Assembly (NCBI GenBank): GCA_022788185.1
Contig: JALEVV010000086.1
Span: 1-39,807 of the forward strand
Length of the DNA: 39,807 nt
Direction of reading: 5' to 3'
Source: Spirochaetales bacterium
Lineage (GTDB): Bacteria; Spirochaetota; Spirochaetia; Sphaerochaetales; Sphaerochaetaceae
Program-made: the position numbers and the translations under genes
Shown here: positions 23,879-31,659 of the stretch, piece by piece
How positions within the stretch are numbered: position 1 is the first letter of the stretch
Layout of the letters: the number at the start of each line of letters is the position of its first letter
Notes under the pieces: model-generated
Seen by the model: the letters and a program-made list of their open reading frames with translations, nothing else
The model's database searches: none
What the model was told of the DNA's origin: nothing

Positions 23879-23932
23879 TTTGTTCAGGCCGTGAACAAAT
23901 TCTTTGACAAATATCCGATCCCCTATTAAGCT
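23879..23932 (+). promoter_or_regulatory. Promoter and operator of the GH1 gene
   Basis: The palindrome TTTGTTCA-GGCCG-TGAACAAA (23879-23899) is perfect in both arms. It lies just upstream of TTGACA (23904-23909) with a 17-bp spacer and a weaker TAAGCT (23927-23932). It also sits upstream of the divergent ROK promoter, so it may act on both. Confidence 0.65.
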
Positions 23933-23949
23933 ATTCAGGAAAGGAAGGT

Positions 23950-25275
23950 ATGAAAATGAGTATGGATTTCAGCAGTGATTTTCTTTTTGGATGCGCCACC
24001 GCATCTTATCAGGTTGAGGGTGCCGCCTTTGAGGACGGCAGGAAGCCGTGCATCTGGGATACTTTCGCGGCAATTCCGGGGAAGGTATGGTGCGGAGATG
24101 ACGGTAAGGTCTCTGTTGATCAGTACCACCGTTATAAAGAGGACGTTGCCCTCATGGCCGATCTCGGCTTCCAGGCATACCGCTTTTCGATCGCCTGGCC
24201 GAGGATAATTCCCGACGGTCGCGGAAGCGTCAATGAAAAGGGAATTGCCTACTACAGGGCTCTCTGTGAGGAGCTGCATGCAAAGGGCCTGAAGGCCTAT
24301 GCCACGATTTACCACTGGGATCTCCCCCAGAGCCTCCAGGATGAGGGCGGATGGGCAAACCGCCGGATCGCATATGACTATCTGGAGTACGCAAAAGCGT
24401 GCATAATCGCCCTAGATGACGTGGTTGACGGCTGGATCACGATAAACGAGCCGTTCTGCATCACCTGGCTTAGCTATCTCTACGGAGGACATGCCCCCGG
24501 CTACACTGACATGTCCCTTGCCACAAGGGCCGTTCACCACGTGAACCTGGCACACGGCCTCATCATGGACTGGTACAGGAAGCAGGGTTATACCAAGCCC
24601 ATCGGCATAACGGTGAATCCCCAGACTCCCAGGCCCGCAACCAGAAGGCCGGAAGATGTGAAGGCCGCTGCACTGGCCCGTGCCTTTGAGACCGAGGTTT
24701 TCCTCGGCCCTTATACGGGAAAGGGATATCCGGAAATCCTGGCTGAACGCGGCATCACATTCCCCGTCGAGGAAGGAGATTTGGACCTCATCTCGATCCC
24801 CGTCGATTTCTTCGGTATCAACTACTACAATGAATACCCCGTAAAAGCCGTATCCGAGGGACTCGGATGGCAGCAGCAGCCCTTCTGGGAAAGAAAAACA
24901 GACATTGGCTGGCCATGCGATGCATCAGGTCTCGTAAGACAGCTTAAGTGGCTCGATGAATACACAGGCCATAAGCCTCTGTACATCACCGAAAACGGCA
25001 GTGCGGAAGCAGATGTCCTGACTCTCGACGGAAGAGTCCATGACAGGGAGAGAATCGATTACATCCATAAGCACCTCGAGGCATGCTCCGATGCCATCAA
25101 AGCCGGTGTGGATCTCAGGGGATATTTCGTCTGGTCCTTCATCGACAACTATGAGTGGACAGAAGGATATTCGAAACGTTTCGGTGTGGTCTATGCCGAC
25201 TACAAGACACTGAAACGCTATCCGAAGGACAGCGCATACTTCCTGCGTGACGTGATCGCGGGATACGGAGAGTGA
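23950..25275 (+). CDS. Glycoside hydrolase family 1 beta-glucosidase (or 6-phospho-beta-glucosidase)
   Basis: 441 residues, standard GH1 length. FLFGCATASYQVEGAAFEDG (11-30) is the N-terminal signature. The acid/base is Glu167 in TINEP and the nucleophile is Glu348 in YITENG. The C-terminal GYFVWSFIDNYEWTEGYSKRFG is the aglycone-side conserved block. Cytoplasmic, no signal peptide. The WTEGYSKRFGVVYAD form is typical of beta-glucosidases more than phospho-beta-glucosidases, and the linked ABC (not PTS) importer agrees. AAGGAAGG sits very close to the first ATG; the second (23956) has better spacing. Divergent from and probably controlled by the ROK regulator. Confidence 0.95.
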   Translation: MKMSMDFSSDFLFGCATASYQVEGAAFEDGRKPCIWDTFAAIPGKVWCGDDGKVSVDQYHRYKEDVALMADLGFQAYRFSIAWPRIIPDGRGSVNEKGIAYYRALCEELHAKGLKAYATIYHWDLPQSLQDEGGWANRRIAYDYLEYAKACIIALDDVVDGWITINEPFCITWLSYLYGGHAPGYTDMSLATRAVHHVNLAHGLIMDWYRKQGYTKPIGITVNPQTPRPATRRPEDVKAAALARAFETEVFLGPYTGKGYPEILAERGITFPVEEGDLDLISIPVDFFGINYYNEYPVKAVSEGLGWQQQPFWERKTDIGWPCDASGLVRQLKWLDEYTGHKPLYITENGSAEADVLTLDGRVHDRERIDYIHKHLEACSDAIKAGVDLRGYFVWSFIDNYEWTEGYSKRFGVVYADYKTLKRYPKDSAYFLRDVIAGYGE

Positions 25276-25280
25276 ACAGA

Positions 25281-25307
25281 AGGGGACCCTAAGCGGTCCC
25301 CTTTCTC
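25281..25307 (+). terminator. Rho-independent terminator after the GH1 gene
   Basis: AGGGGACC (25281-25288) pairs with GGTCCCCT (25295-25302) around CTAAGC, followed by TTCTC. It lies directly before the convergent YhhN stop codon and may serve both genes. Confidence 0.75.
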
Positions 25308-25889
25308 TCATATGCCCAGCAGCAGGAAGAAGTTTGCAGCAATGTAGGTCGTCATCACTGCCATATCCGAACAGCTTCTGACACCGGTCTGCCCCAGCAC
25401 GATCATGGAATCGGAGACGATGAACAGCGCTGCCCCCACAGAGGCTGCCAGAGCCTTCGGTTCGGGGCGGAAGGAGGCGAACACGGGAACGGTCATCATC
25501 CCGAGGAGAAGGAGGTAAATTACTTCCTTTACCCCTGCCCTGCCTGATCTGACCATAAGAGTGATGAAGACCACATGGCAAAGCAGTGCCAAAGCCATTC
25601 CGATCGGAGAAAAACCCATTGAAAGGAAATATGAACCGTAAAGCAGGTGTCCGCAGGCAAAGCACAGCGCCCCTGCAGTGAGAAAGATGCTTTTCTCAGC
25701 AAACAGCATGAACACGTCACCGACAGTGTAGAAGAATGCAACGGCGATGAGTATGGGCGAAGATGCCCCCATTGCGTAAAAAAGGGATGGAATGATGAAT
25801 GGTTTCGTTATCCGCCTGAGGATCAGGCTGTCACTGGCAAGTGAGTACAGATGTAAGGCACAGACTAATGCAGAAAGAAAAATTCCCAT
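25308..25889 (-). CDS. YhhN-family (TMEM86/lysoplasmalogenase-like) membrane protein
   Basis: 193 residues, about eight hydrophobic segments. Family features: RRITKPFIIPSLFY near the N-terminus, FYTVGDVFMLF with a conserved Asp, CGHLLYGSYF, and late GAALFIVSDSMIVLG with Ser-Asp-Ser. Eukaryotic members cleave the vinyl ether of lysoplasmalogens; anaerobes make plasmalogens, which would fit, but the substrate here is inferred. No Shine-Dalgarno. TATGAT ends exactly 6 nt before the ATG (see finding on leaderless starts). Confidence 0.88.
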   Translation of the reverse strand: MGIFLSALVCALHLYSLASDSLILRRITKPFIIPSLFYAMGASSPILIAVAFFYTVGDVFMLFAEKSIFLTAGALCFACGHLLYGSYFLSMGFSPIGMALALLCHVVFITLMVRSGRAGVKEVIYLLLLGMMTVPVFASFRPEPKALAASVGAALFIVSDSMIVLGQTGVRSCSDMAVMTTYIAANFFLLLGI

Positions 25890-25895
25890 GGCTTA

Positions 25896-25923
25896 ATCAT
25901 ACCATGGGAACCTGAAAACACAA
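25896..25923 (-). promoter_or_regulatory. Promoter adjoining the YhhN start codon
   Basis: On the minus strand TTGTGT (25923-25918), a 16-bp spacer, TATGAT (25901-25896), then 6 nt and the ATG at 25889. Transcription would start at or within one base of the start codon. Confidence 0.55.
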
Positions 25924-25929
25924 GGAGTG

Positions 25930-26688
25930 TCAGTCTATGAGGATTTCCTCAAAGACATCGACCAGCGGCTGATAGTCACCGTCAATTGCGGCAATCGAGC
26001 CCTCGAGCATCCTGTCAGGATCGGCTTCGGACCACTCCACGTCGTGTCCGGCCTCTCTGATGAGTTCGTAGAAGAAGAACCTGATCACCCTGCCGTTACC
26101 TTCACGGAAGGGATGAAGGGCCTCACTTTCACCCATGTAGAATGCCAGGTCGTTGATGAAATCATCCCTGTCAGTCTGGTTCTTCAGGAAGTTGTCTGCC
26201 GAGAGCTTCTGGAAGATATCCTCAGCCATCCTCTCAATCTGATCGGGGCGGCAGAATTCCTTGCTCTTTGAGGCCTGTACGTTCCTTATCTCACCGGCGG
26301 AGGGATAAAGATCTCCGAAGAAGTTGCTGTGAAGTGCCTGTAGGTATGAGAATGAAAGGTGCATGTTCAGCGGAGATGCAAACAGCTCTGCGGTCCTGAC
26401 ATTCACAAAGAACCTCTCGGTCTGCCTGAGCAGCTCCCTGTCCCTGATGTTAAAGTAATTCACAAGACACTTGGTTCCCTCATAAAGGGACTGCTCGTCA
26501 TCCACTGCTATATAGTTGGCATCAAGCCCATTATCATCTATGTATTGTCTTATTGCCGATTCAGCGCTGATTTCCCCGCACAGTATGTCGGATAATATCG
26601 CTTCCTCACTGTCAGATAATGTAAAACCTTCCAGTTCACACGTAAACCGGATGTAGTCCATACACCGGCTGACTTCGTCATTTCTCAT
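25930..26688 (-). CDS. Fic-domain protein with N-terminal VbhA-like antitoxin domain
   Basis: 252 residues. The Fic motif HPFREGNGR is at 192-200, complete with the catalytic His and the phosphate-binding Gly-Asn-Gly-Arg. The N-terminal 55 residues resemble the separate antitoxin VbhA: the inhibitory motif [S/T]xxxE[G/N] is present as TCELEG (16-21), followed by a helical tail with CGEISAESAIRQYI. This suggests a Fic AMP-transferase kept inactive by its own N-terminal helix. Target unknown. The ATG overlaps the 3' end of the MazG-like gene by 11 bp, so both are in one transcription unit. Confidence 0.88.
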   Translation of the reverse strand: MRNDEVSRCMDYIRFTCELEGFTLSDSEEAILSDILCGEISAESAIRQYIDDNGLDANYIAVDDEQSLYEGTKCLVNYFNIRDRELLRQTERFFVNVRTAELFASPLNMHLSFSYLQALHSNFFGDLYPSAGEIRNVQASKSKEFCRPDQIERMAEDIFQKLSADNFLKNQTDRDDFINDLAFYMGESEALHPFREGNGRVIRFFFYELIREAGHDVEWSEADPDRMLEGSIAAIDGDYQPLVDVFEEILID

Positions 26689-27037
26689 CAGAACCTGCCT
26701 CTTGAGTATACGCCGTATACTTGTCTTTTTTTCCCTTTGCCTTTGAAACGGGGTACTTCACCGCATTTCTGGCGAGTTTGGAAAGAATAATGTCCTCGAC
26801 ATCATATCCCATCACGGAAGCAAAACGCAGACAGTAGATCATTATGTCCGCCAGTTCCTCCTTAAGCTCTTCAGGGTATTCCTCAACGGCTTCACTGGCT
26901 GTTCTCCACTGAAACAGCTCCAGCAGTTCACTGGCTTCCAGCGAAACGGAGATTGCAAGGTCCTTGGGGTTATGATACTGTCCCCAGTCCCTCTCCTCAG
27001 CAAACCTATCGATGGCTTTGGTGATGTCTTCGATCAT
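26678..27037 (-). CDS. MazG-like nucleotide pyrophosphohydrolase
   Basis: 119 residues from the ATG at 27037. The all-alpha NTP-pyrophosphatase fold shows WGQYHNPKDLAISVSLEASE then LLELFQW and EELADIMIYCLRFA: the paired ExxE and ExxD motifs that bind Mg2+. By family (MazG-like/RS21-C6 type) it hydrolyses dNTPs, often dCTP or damaged nucleotides. I preferred this start because a promoter's -10 box abuts the earlier ATG at 27046. No Shine-Dalgarno is visible. Its last 11 bp overlap the Fic gene. Confidence 0.85.
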   Translation of the reverse strand: MIEDITKAIDRFAEERDWGQYHNPKDLAISVSLEASELLELFQWRTASEAVEEYPEELKEELADIMIYCLRFASVMGYDVEDIILSKLARNAVKYPVSKAKGKKDKYTAYTQEAGSDEK

Positions 27038-27047
27038 ATAATTCATC

Positions 27048-27076
27048 AATATAATGGTTAATTCCCTGTACGTCAA
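27048..27076 (-). promoter_or_regulatory. Promoter of the MazG-like/Fic operon
   Basis: On the minus strand TTGACG (27076-27071), 17-bp spacer, TATATT (27053-27048). The ATG at 27046 is one base past the -10 box, the one at 27037 ten bases past it. The -35 box overlaps the T run of the neighbouring terminator. Confidence 0.65.
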
Positions 27077-27105
27077 CAAAAGACAGGAGGCCCTGAGGCC
27101 TCCTG
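27077..27105 (-). terminator. Rho-independent terminator of the outer-membrane protein gene
   Basis: On the minus strand CAGGAGGCC-TCAG-GGCCTCCTG is followed by TCTTTTG. It lies about 20 bp after the stop of the outer-membrane protein gene. Confidence 0.8.
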
Positions 27106-27125
27106 GTTCCGTCTGAATGAGTTTA

Positions 27126-28652
27126 TCAGAAAGTGAACGCCATTGAGACGCGACCGCTGACATCGTGCTGTTTTGCGCTAACCTTATTCATGAAATAAGC
27201 ATAGTTGACATCGAGTCCGATACCGAAGGTCTTACCGAAATTGAATCTGACTCCGGCATTTGCGGAAGGAGCGATCATGAGTCCAACCTGCTTGCTGTTG
27301 AAGAACGGAAGCTTCCAGTTGGCGAGGTTGTCAGCATTGGCACCGCCGAGTATAAACCTTGCACCGGCTCCGACATGTGCCGTGACGCTGCCACTGCCGA
27401 AGGTAAGGGCAAGCATCGGCTCAGCATAAAGCTTCTTGGCGTAGCTTGAAAGCGAGATGATGTTCGAAGGATTAGCGAAGAGATCGCCATAGGGCATCAG
27501 GAGACCTAAATCAGCACCGAGGTTGATCTGGAGTGTAAGACCTGCGCTCTTTCCGAAGGAAACGATGTTCTCGAAACCGAGACCTGTTGTCAATGTGATG
27601 GTGTTGAGTTTGCTGCTGAAATCAGCTGTTCTGATACCTGCGCCGCCACCGAGTGAGAGGACGAATCTGTAAGAAGCCTTCTCCTTTACTGCAGGAACTG
27701 CAACGGGTTCAACCGTAACCTCAGCCACGGGAAGGACAACTTCCTCAACGGGTGCGGGAGCGGGTTCCTCGGCAACCGGTGCAGGTGCTTCCTCAACAAC
27801 CGGAGCGGGAGCTGCAGTGACTGCCTCTGCAGGAAGTTCCACATCCTCGGGAAGTGTCACGACAGGGATTTCCTTTGAAGGAGCAGGCTGAGCGGGGGCT
27901 TCCTCTGCGGGGGCTTCCTCTGCGGGAGCTTCCTCTGCGGGAGCCGGAGCGAAGAGAATGTTTACGTAATCGAAGAGATCTCCGATGACTGCAGTACCGA
28001 CATATTCGACATCTTCATAGGAGGCACCTTCAGGAATCGTGATGACTGCCTTGCCGTTTCCGAGGAGCTCATAGAAGACTCCGTCCAGGAAGCGGGCATT
28101 GCGCCCATAGGTGAAGGCGATGAAGTCAATGGCCTCTGCATCGGTCACGAATGAAGGATATGTGACCTCGAGCTGGCCGGGAATGAACTTCCAGGAGATG
28201 GGATATCCGTAAACGGAAACTGAACCATAAACGGGTTCAGGTGCTGTGACGGCTTCCTCGGCTGCCACGGCTTCCTCAGCAGGTACTTCGGCTGCGGGCT
28301 CTGCCACGACTGCCTCTTCGGCCACGACGGGTTCCTCGATTTCGGGAAGAACGGGAATGATCGGCTCGGATGTGGCTGATGCGGAACCTGACCAGTAAAG
28401 TCCGTCATAGGACTGCTGGAGATAGAGCGTATAAGCCTGACTGCCGTCAAGATCCGTCTTTTCGTAGTAGGTCACATCGCTGGTGACGACGGTCCAGCCG
28501 GTCGGATCCTCTCCGCCAAGCTGATATCTGAAATACTTAACATCCGGATCAGAGAGCAGCCACTCCCAGGTAACTGCAACCTGAGCGGCAAAAACCGGTG
28601 TGACAAGCATCATGATCATTGCGATCATAACGATGAGTTTTCTGGACTTCAT
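27126..28652 (-). CDS. Outer-membrane beta-barrel protein with Pro/Glu/Ala-rich linkers
   Basis: 508 residues. A signal peptide (MKSRKLIVMIAMIMMLVTP to VFA-A at about 22) leads into a fibronectin-III-like domain (about 25-95: VTWEWLLSDPDVKYFRYQL, YTLYLQQSYDGLYWS). Two low-complexity linkers follow (about 100-145 and 235-330) built of Glu, Ala, Pro and Val, with the tandem EEAPAEEAPAEEAPA. Between them is a small alpha/beta domain (about 145-230). The C-terminal 175 residues form amphipathic strands ending in SMAFTF, the terminal Phe expected for BamA-dependent insertion. A surface or periplasm-spanning role is inferred. CCAGGAGG precedes the ATG; the gene is alone in its transcription unit. 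Confidence 0.82.
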   Translation of the reverse strand: MKSRKLIVMIAMIMMLVTPVFAAQVAVTWEWLLSDPDVKYFRYQLGGEDPTGWTVVTSDVTYYEKTDLDGSQAYTLYLQQSYDGLYWSGSASATSEPIIPVLPEIEEPVVAEEAVVAEPAAEVPAEEAVAAEEAVTAPEPVYGSVSVYGYPISWKFIPGQLEVTYPSFVTDAEAIDFIAFTYGRNARFLDGVFYELLGNGKAVITIPEGASYEDVEYVGTAVIGDLFDYVNILFAPAPAEEAPAEEAPAEEAPAQPAPSKEIPVVTLPEDVELPAEAVTAAPAPVVEEAPAPVAEEPAPAPVEEVVLPVAEVTVEPVAVPAVKEKASYRFVLSLGGGAGIRTADFSSKLNTITLTTGLGFENIVSFGKSAGLTLQINLGADLGLLMPYGDLFANPSNIISLSSYAKKLYAEPMLALTFGSGSVTAHVGAGARFILGGANADNLANWKLPFFNSKQVGLMIAPSANAGVRFNFGKTFGIGLDVNYAYFMNKVSAKQHDVSGRVSMAFTF

Positions 28653-28690
28653 AAAAACCTCCTGGGGTTACCATCCCTCAACAATACTGA

Positions 28691-28720
28691 ATTATAAATA
28701 TTACAAGCCCAAAGAGGCAA
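28691..28720 (-). promoter_or_regulatory. Promoter of the outer-membrane protein gene
   Basis: On the minus strand TTGCCT (28720-28715), an 18-bp spacer and a consensus TATAAT (28696-28691). This leaves a leader of about 30 nt with a good ribosome site. Confidence 0.5.
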
Positions 28721-28780
28721 GCATATTTTGGCCTTGCAATGATAAACATTACTCACCTCTAATAGTAACATACTGCAGGC

Positions 28781-28809
28781 TTGAGTAATAGATTTTTTTC
28801 ATATATATA
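28781..28809 (+). promoter_or_regulatory. Promoter adjoining the LOG-family start codon
   Basis: TTGAGT (28781-28786), 17-bp spacer, TATATA (28804-28809), then 6 nt and ATG at 28816. No Shine-Dalgarno fits in the gap, so the mRNA is probably leaderless. Confidence 0.6.
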
Positions 28810-28815
28810 TTAGCT

Positions 28816-29391
28816 ATGAACAGACTTGCTTCAGTCGCCGTATTCTGCGGCTCATCCTTCGGCAATAATCCGGTTTACAGGGAAAAGGCGGCAGAACTGG
28901 GCAGGGTCCTCGCTTCATCAGGCATAAGGCTGGTATACGGAGGCGGTTACAGGGGACTCATGGGTGTCATTGCGGAATCGGTCAGACAATCAGGAGGAAA
29001 GGTAACAGGCGTCCTCCCTAAGGTATTCGATGATCCGAGGGTGAGATTAAAGGACGTGGAGGATGAACTGATCATCGCATCAGGCATGCATGAACGCAAA
29101 AGCATGATGTATGACCGCTCCGATGCCTTCATCATATTTCCCGGCGGAATCGGGACCCTGGATGAGTTTTTCGAGATATTTACCTGGAGACAGATCGGAC
29201 TCCACGGGAAGAACATCGCCCTTTACAATATATCAGGATATTTCGACCGCCTGCTTGAATTCCTCATGGAATGCCGTGACAGGGGCTTCATGAAACAGGA
29301 AGTCCTCTCATCACTCATCGTCAGTGACGACGCTGCCGACATCATGCATCAGCTCAGGGTAAAGGAGACCCCACTGCCATCAAAAATCTGA
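28816..29391 (+). CDS. LOG-family protein (cytokinin riboside monophosphate phosphoribohydrolase-like, TIGR00730)
   Basis: 191 residues, Rossmann-like. VAVFCGSSFG (8-17) and LVYGGGYRGLMGVIAE are the nucleotide-binding start; the catalytic signature PGGIGTLDEFFE (about 114-125) and an Arg-Lys pair in MHERKSMM complete the LOG motif. The family removes ribose phosphate from N6-modified AMP or similar nucleotides; in most bacteria the physiological substrate is unknown. The stop lies within the start region of the YitT gene, so they are coupled. Confidence 0.92.
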   Translation: MNRLASVAVFCGSSFGNNPVYREKAAELGRVLASSGIRLVYGGGYRGLMGVIAESVRQSGGKVTGVLPKVFDDPRVRLKDVEDELIIASGMHERKSMMYDRSDAFIIFPGGIGTLDEFFEIFTWRQIGLHGKNIALYNISGYFDRLLEFLMECRDRGFMKQEVLSSLIVSDDAADIMHQLRVKETPLPSKI

Positions 29392-30299
29392 AACTGAACG
29401 GAAGAACTCTGCTGGACTTCATATACATCATCGCAGGCTCAGCCCTTACAGGACTTTCCATAGCCCTTTTCACAAACCCGGCACGCATAGCACCGGGCGG
29501 GGTTTCGGGTCTGGGCACGCTGCTTTACCACACACTGGGCATAGATGTCGGAGTGACCATATTGGTCCTCTCCATCCCGATATTCCTGCTTGGAATGAAG
29601 CTTTTCGGCAGTTATTATGGGGCAAAGTCCCTTCTGGGGACATTGGCACTCTCCCTTTTCACATCCCTCTGGTGCCGTATCTTCGGCTATGAAGGCATAC
29701 TCGATTACTCAAAAGACATGAATGTCTGGCTGAGCTGTCTCTACGGAGGCGTGCTTGCCGGAACCGGAATAGGACTTGTGATGAAATCGGGCAGCAATAC
29801 GGGAGGTACCGACATCATCGCCCTCATAATCTCCAGGTATACCCACATTCCCGCAGGAACCTCTCTTCTGATCGTTGACGGAATCATCATAGCGGCCTCG
29901 GCATTCGTTTTCTCAGTTGAAAGCGCACTTTATGCCATAGTGGTAAGCTACATAGTCTCGCTCATGATAAATAAGATAGTCCTGTCCTCGGGAACGGGAT
30001 ATGCTCGTACCGCCTACATCATTTCCGCCCGGCTTGACGAGATCGGAGATTTCATCATCAGCGAGCTCGACCGCTCAGGCACCATCATTAATGCCAAGGG
30101 GCTTTTCTCAAAGGAAGACAGGCCCATGCTCATGGTCGTGCTCCCCAACTACACCATCGCCCGTCTGGTCAGATTCGTCCATGAAAAAGATCCGGAGGCC
30201 TTCATGACCATCATAGATACCTATCAGGTGCTGGGAGAGGGCTTCACTCCCCTCGGGCAGGCCGTTGAGGAACAGAAAAAAGACGTTACGCAAGGGTGA
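29379..30299 (+). CDS. YitT-family (DUF161/DUF2179) membrane protein with a non-ATG start
   Basis: Membrane part with five hydrophobic segments followed by a C-terminal DUF2179 domain (about residues 210-295: RTAYIISARLDEIGDFIISE, LPNYTIARLVRFVHEKDPEAF). The first in-frame ATG (29553) would delete the first helix and the conserved GGVSGLGTLLY block. The frame stays open upstream and shows a normal YitT N-terminus (LDFIYIIAGSALTGLSIALF). An AAAGGAGA ribosome site at 29361-29368 points to an ATC codon at 29379 as the start (306 residues); CTG at 29388 is an alternative. Function of the family is not established. Coupled to the LOG gene. Confidence 0.75.
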   Translation: MKNLKLNGRTLLDFIYIIAGSALTGLSIALFTNPARIAPGGVSGLGTLLYHTLGIDVGVTILVLSIPIFLLGMKLFGSYYGAKSLLGTLALSLFTSLWCRIFGYEGILDYSKDMNVWLSCLYGGVLAGTGIGLVMKSGSNTGGTDIIALIISRYTHIPAGTSLLIVDGIIIAASAFVFSVESALYAIVVSYIVSLMINKIVLSSGTGYARTAYIISARLDEIGDFIISELDRSGTIINAKGLFSKEDRPMLMVVLPNYTIARLVRFVHEKDPEAFMTIIDTYQVLGEGFTPLGQAVEEQKKDVTQG

Positions 30300-30324
30300 A
30301 AACCGAAAAAGGAATAAGGAGCCC

Positions 30325-30353
30325 TTTTCATTTTTTTCAAAACACGCTATGCT
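30325..30353 (+). promoter_or_regulatory. Promoter of tRNA-Pro
   Basis: TTTTCA (30325-30330), 17-bp spacer, TATGCT (30348-30353), 11 nt before the mature tRNA. Confidence 0.45.
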
Positions 30354-30364
30354 GTTAAAACGTT

Positions 30365-30437
30365 CGGGCAGTAGTTCATTTGGTAGAATGCATGGTTCGG
30401 GACTATGTGGTAGCTGGTTCGATCCCAGTCTGCCCGA
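30365..30437 (+). tRNA. tRNA-Pro (anticodon CGG)
   Basis: 73 nt. Acceptor stem CGGGCAG/CTGCCCG with discriminator A. Anticodon arm CATGG-TTCGGGA-CTATG gives anticodon CGG followed by G37, as expected for proline tRNAs. T arm GCTGG-TTCGATC-CCAGT. CCA is not encoded. A strong terminator follows 3 nt later. Confidence 0.95.
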
Positions 30438-30440
30438 TAT

Positions 30441-30476
30441 GAAAGAAGCGGTTTTTCAGGCCGCTTCTTTCTTTTT
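30441..30476 (+). terminator. Rho-independent terminator of tRNA-Pro
   Basis: GAAAGAAGCGG (30441-30451) pairs with CCGCTTCTTTC (30461-30471), followed by TTTTT. The stem is 11 bp and perfect. It can also end the convergent aminotransferase transcript. Confidence 0.92.
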
Positions 30477-30483
30477 GTCCTGA

Positions 30484-31644
30484 CTAATGCAGCTTCTTCC
30501 TGATGTCGGACAGTCTGTTAAGGGCTTCGTTCAGTGTCTCTTCCCTCTTGGCAAAGTGGAAGCGTATAAAGTTGTTCACGTTCTCCCTGAAGAAACAGGA
30601 ACCCGGTACTCCGCCCACACCGACCAGTCTGGCAAGATCCTCAGCGAACCTGAGGTCGCTGTCGTAGCCGAAGGAAGACACATCCATAAGCACGTAATAT
30701 GCTCCCTGGGGGACGGTGTAACTGCACCCGATAGTGTCCAGTCCCTTGAGAAACAGATCTCTTTTTGCAGTATATGTTGCCCTGAGGCCATCGTAATAGG
30801 AATCAGGGAACTCCAGGGCCGGGATAACCGCTTCCTGTAAGGGTGCGGCGGCACCGACAGTCAGAAAGTCATGGACCTTCTTGACACGCTCGGTTATTTC
30901 GGGAGGGGCTATGACATATCCAAGCCGCCATCCCGTGATTGAGTAGGTCTTGGAAAGGGATGAGCATGAAAGGGTTCTGTGCCACATTCCCGGCAGTGTT
31001 GCGAAGTAAGTATGTGCATTGGGCTCATATACAATGTGCTCATATACCTCATCGGTGATTACGAATACATCGTACTTTTCAGCAAGGAAGGCAATGTACT
31101 CCAGTTCAGCCCTGGTGAAGACCTTTCCGCAGGGATTGGAAGGATTGCAAAGGATCAGGGCTTTGGGGTGCTGTCTGAAGGCGTCCTCCAGCACCTCGGG
31201 ATCGAAATTGAATTCAGGCGGTACAAGGGGAACATAGAGCGGGACCGCGCCTGAAAGGATCGTGTCCGCCGTGTAGTTCTCATAGAAGGGAGAGAAGATG
31301 ACTACCCTGTCACCGGGGTTTACCACCGTCATCATTGCAGCCATCATCGCTTCGGTGGAACCGCAGGTCACTGTGATCTCAGACTCAGGATCGATGTCAC
31401 GGCCCATGAACCTCTTCTGCTTTGCCGCAAGGGCCTTTCTGAAGCCGGGGGCTCCCCACGTGATCGAATACTGGTGGAAATCCTCATCGGCGACCTGCTT
31501 CAGCCGCTCCGTGATCTCCCTTGGCGGCTGAAAGTCGGGAAATCCCTGGGAAAGGTTTACTGCCCCATACCGGTTGGATATCCTCGTCATCCTTCTGATG
31601 ACCGAATCGGTGAAACCTGCGGTTCTCAATGATAAATCCTGCAT
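30484..31644 (-). CDS. PLP-dependent class I/II aminotransferase
   Basis: 386 residues from the ATG at 31644, which has TAAGGAGG 8 nt upstream. Fold-type I features: NLSQGFPDFQPP near the N-terminus, GSTEAMMAAMM for cofactor phosphate contact, NPSNPCGKVF, then ITDEVYEHIVYE, and the Schiff-base Lys in SSLSKTYSITGWRLGYV. The C-terminal NFIRFHFAKREETL holds the substrate-binding Arg. The sequence resembles aromatic/aspartate or kynurenine-type aminotransferases; substrate not assignable. Its ribosome site overlaps the end of the LDH remnant, implying they once formed an operon. Confidence 0.92.
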   Translation of the reverse strand: MQDLSLRTAGFTDSVIRRMTRISNRYGAVNLSQGFPDFQPPREITERLKQVADEDFHQYSITWGAPGFRKALAAKQKRFMGRDIDPESEITVTCGSTEAMMAAMMTVVNPGDRVVIFSPFYENYTADTILSGAVPLYVPLVPPEFNFDPEVLEDAFRQHPKALILCNPSNPCGKVFTRAELEYIAFLAEKYDVFVITDEVYEHIVYEPNAHTYFATLPGMWHRTLSCSSLSKTYSITGWRLGYVIAPPEITERVKKVHDFLTVGAAAPLQEAVIPALEFPDSYYDGLRATYTAKRDLFLKGLDTIGCSYTVPQGAYYVLMDVSSFGYDSDLRFAEDLARLVGVGGVPGSCFFRENVNNFIRFHFAKREETLNEALNRLSDIRKKLH

Positions 31645-31659
31645 GTCCAGAACCTCCTT

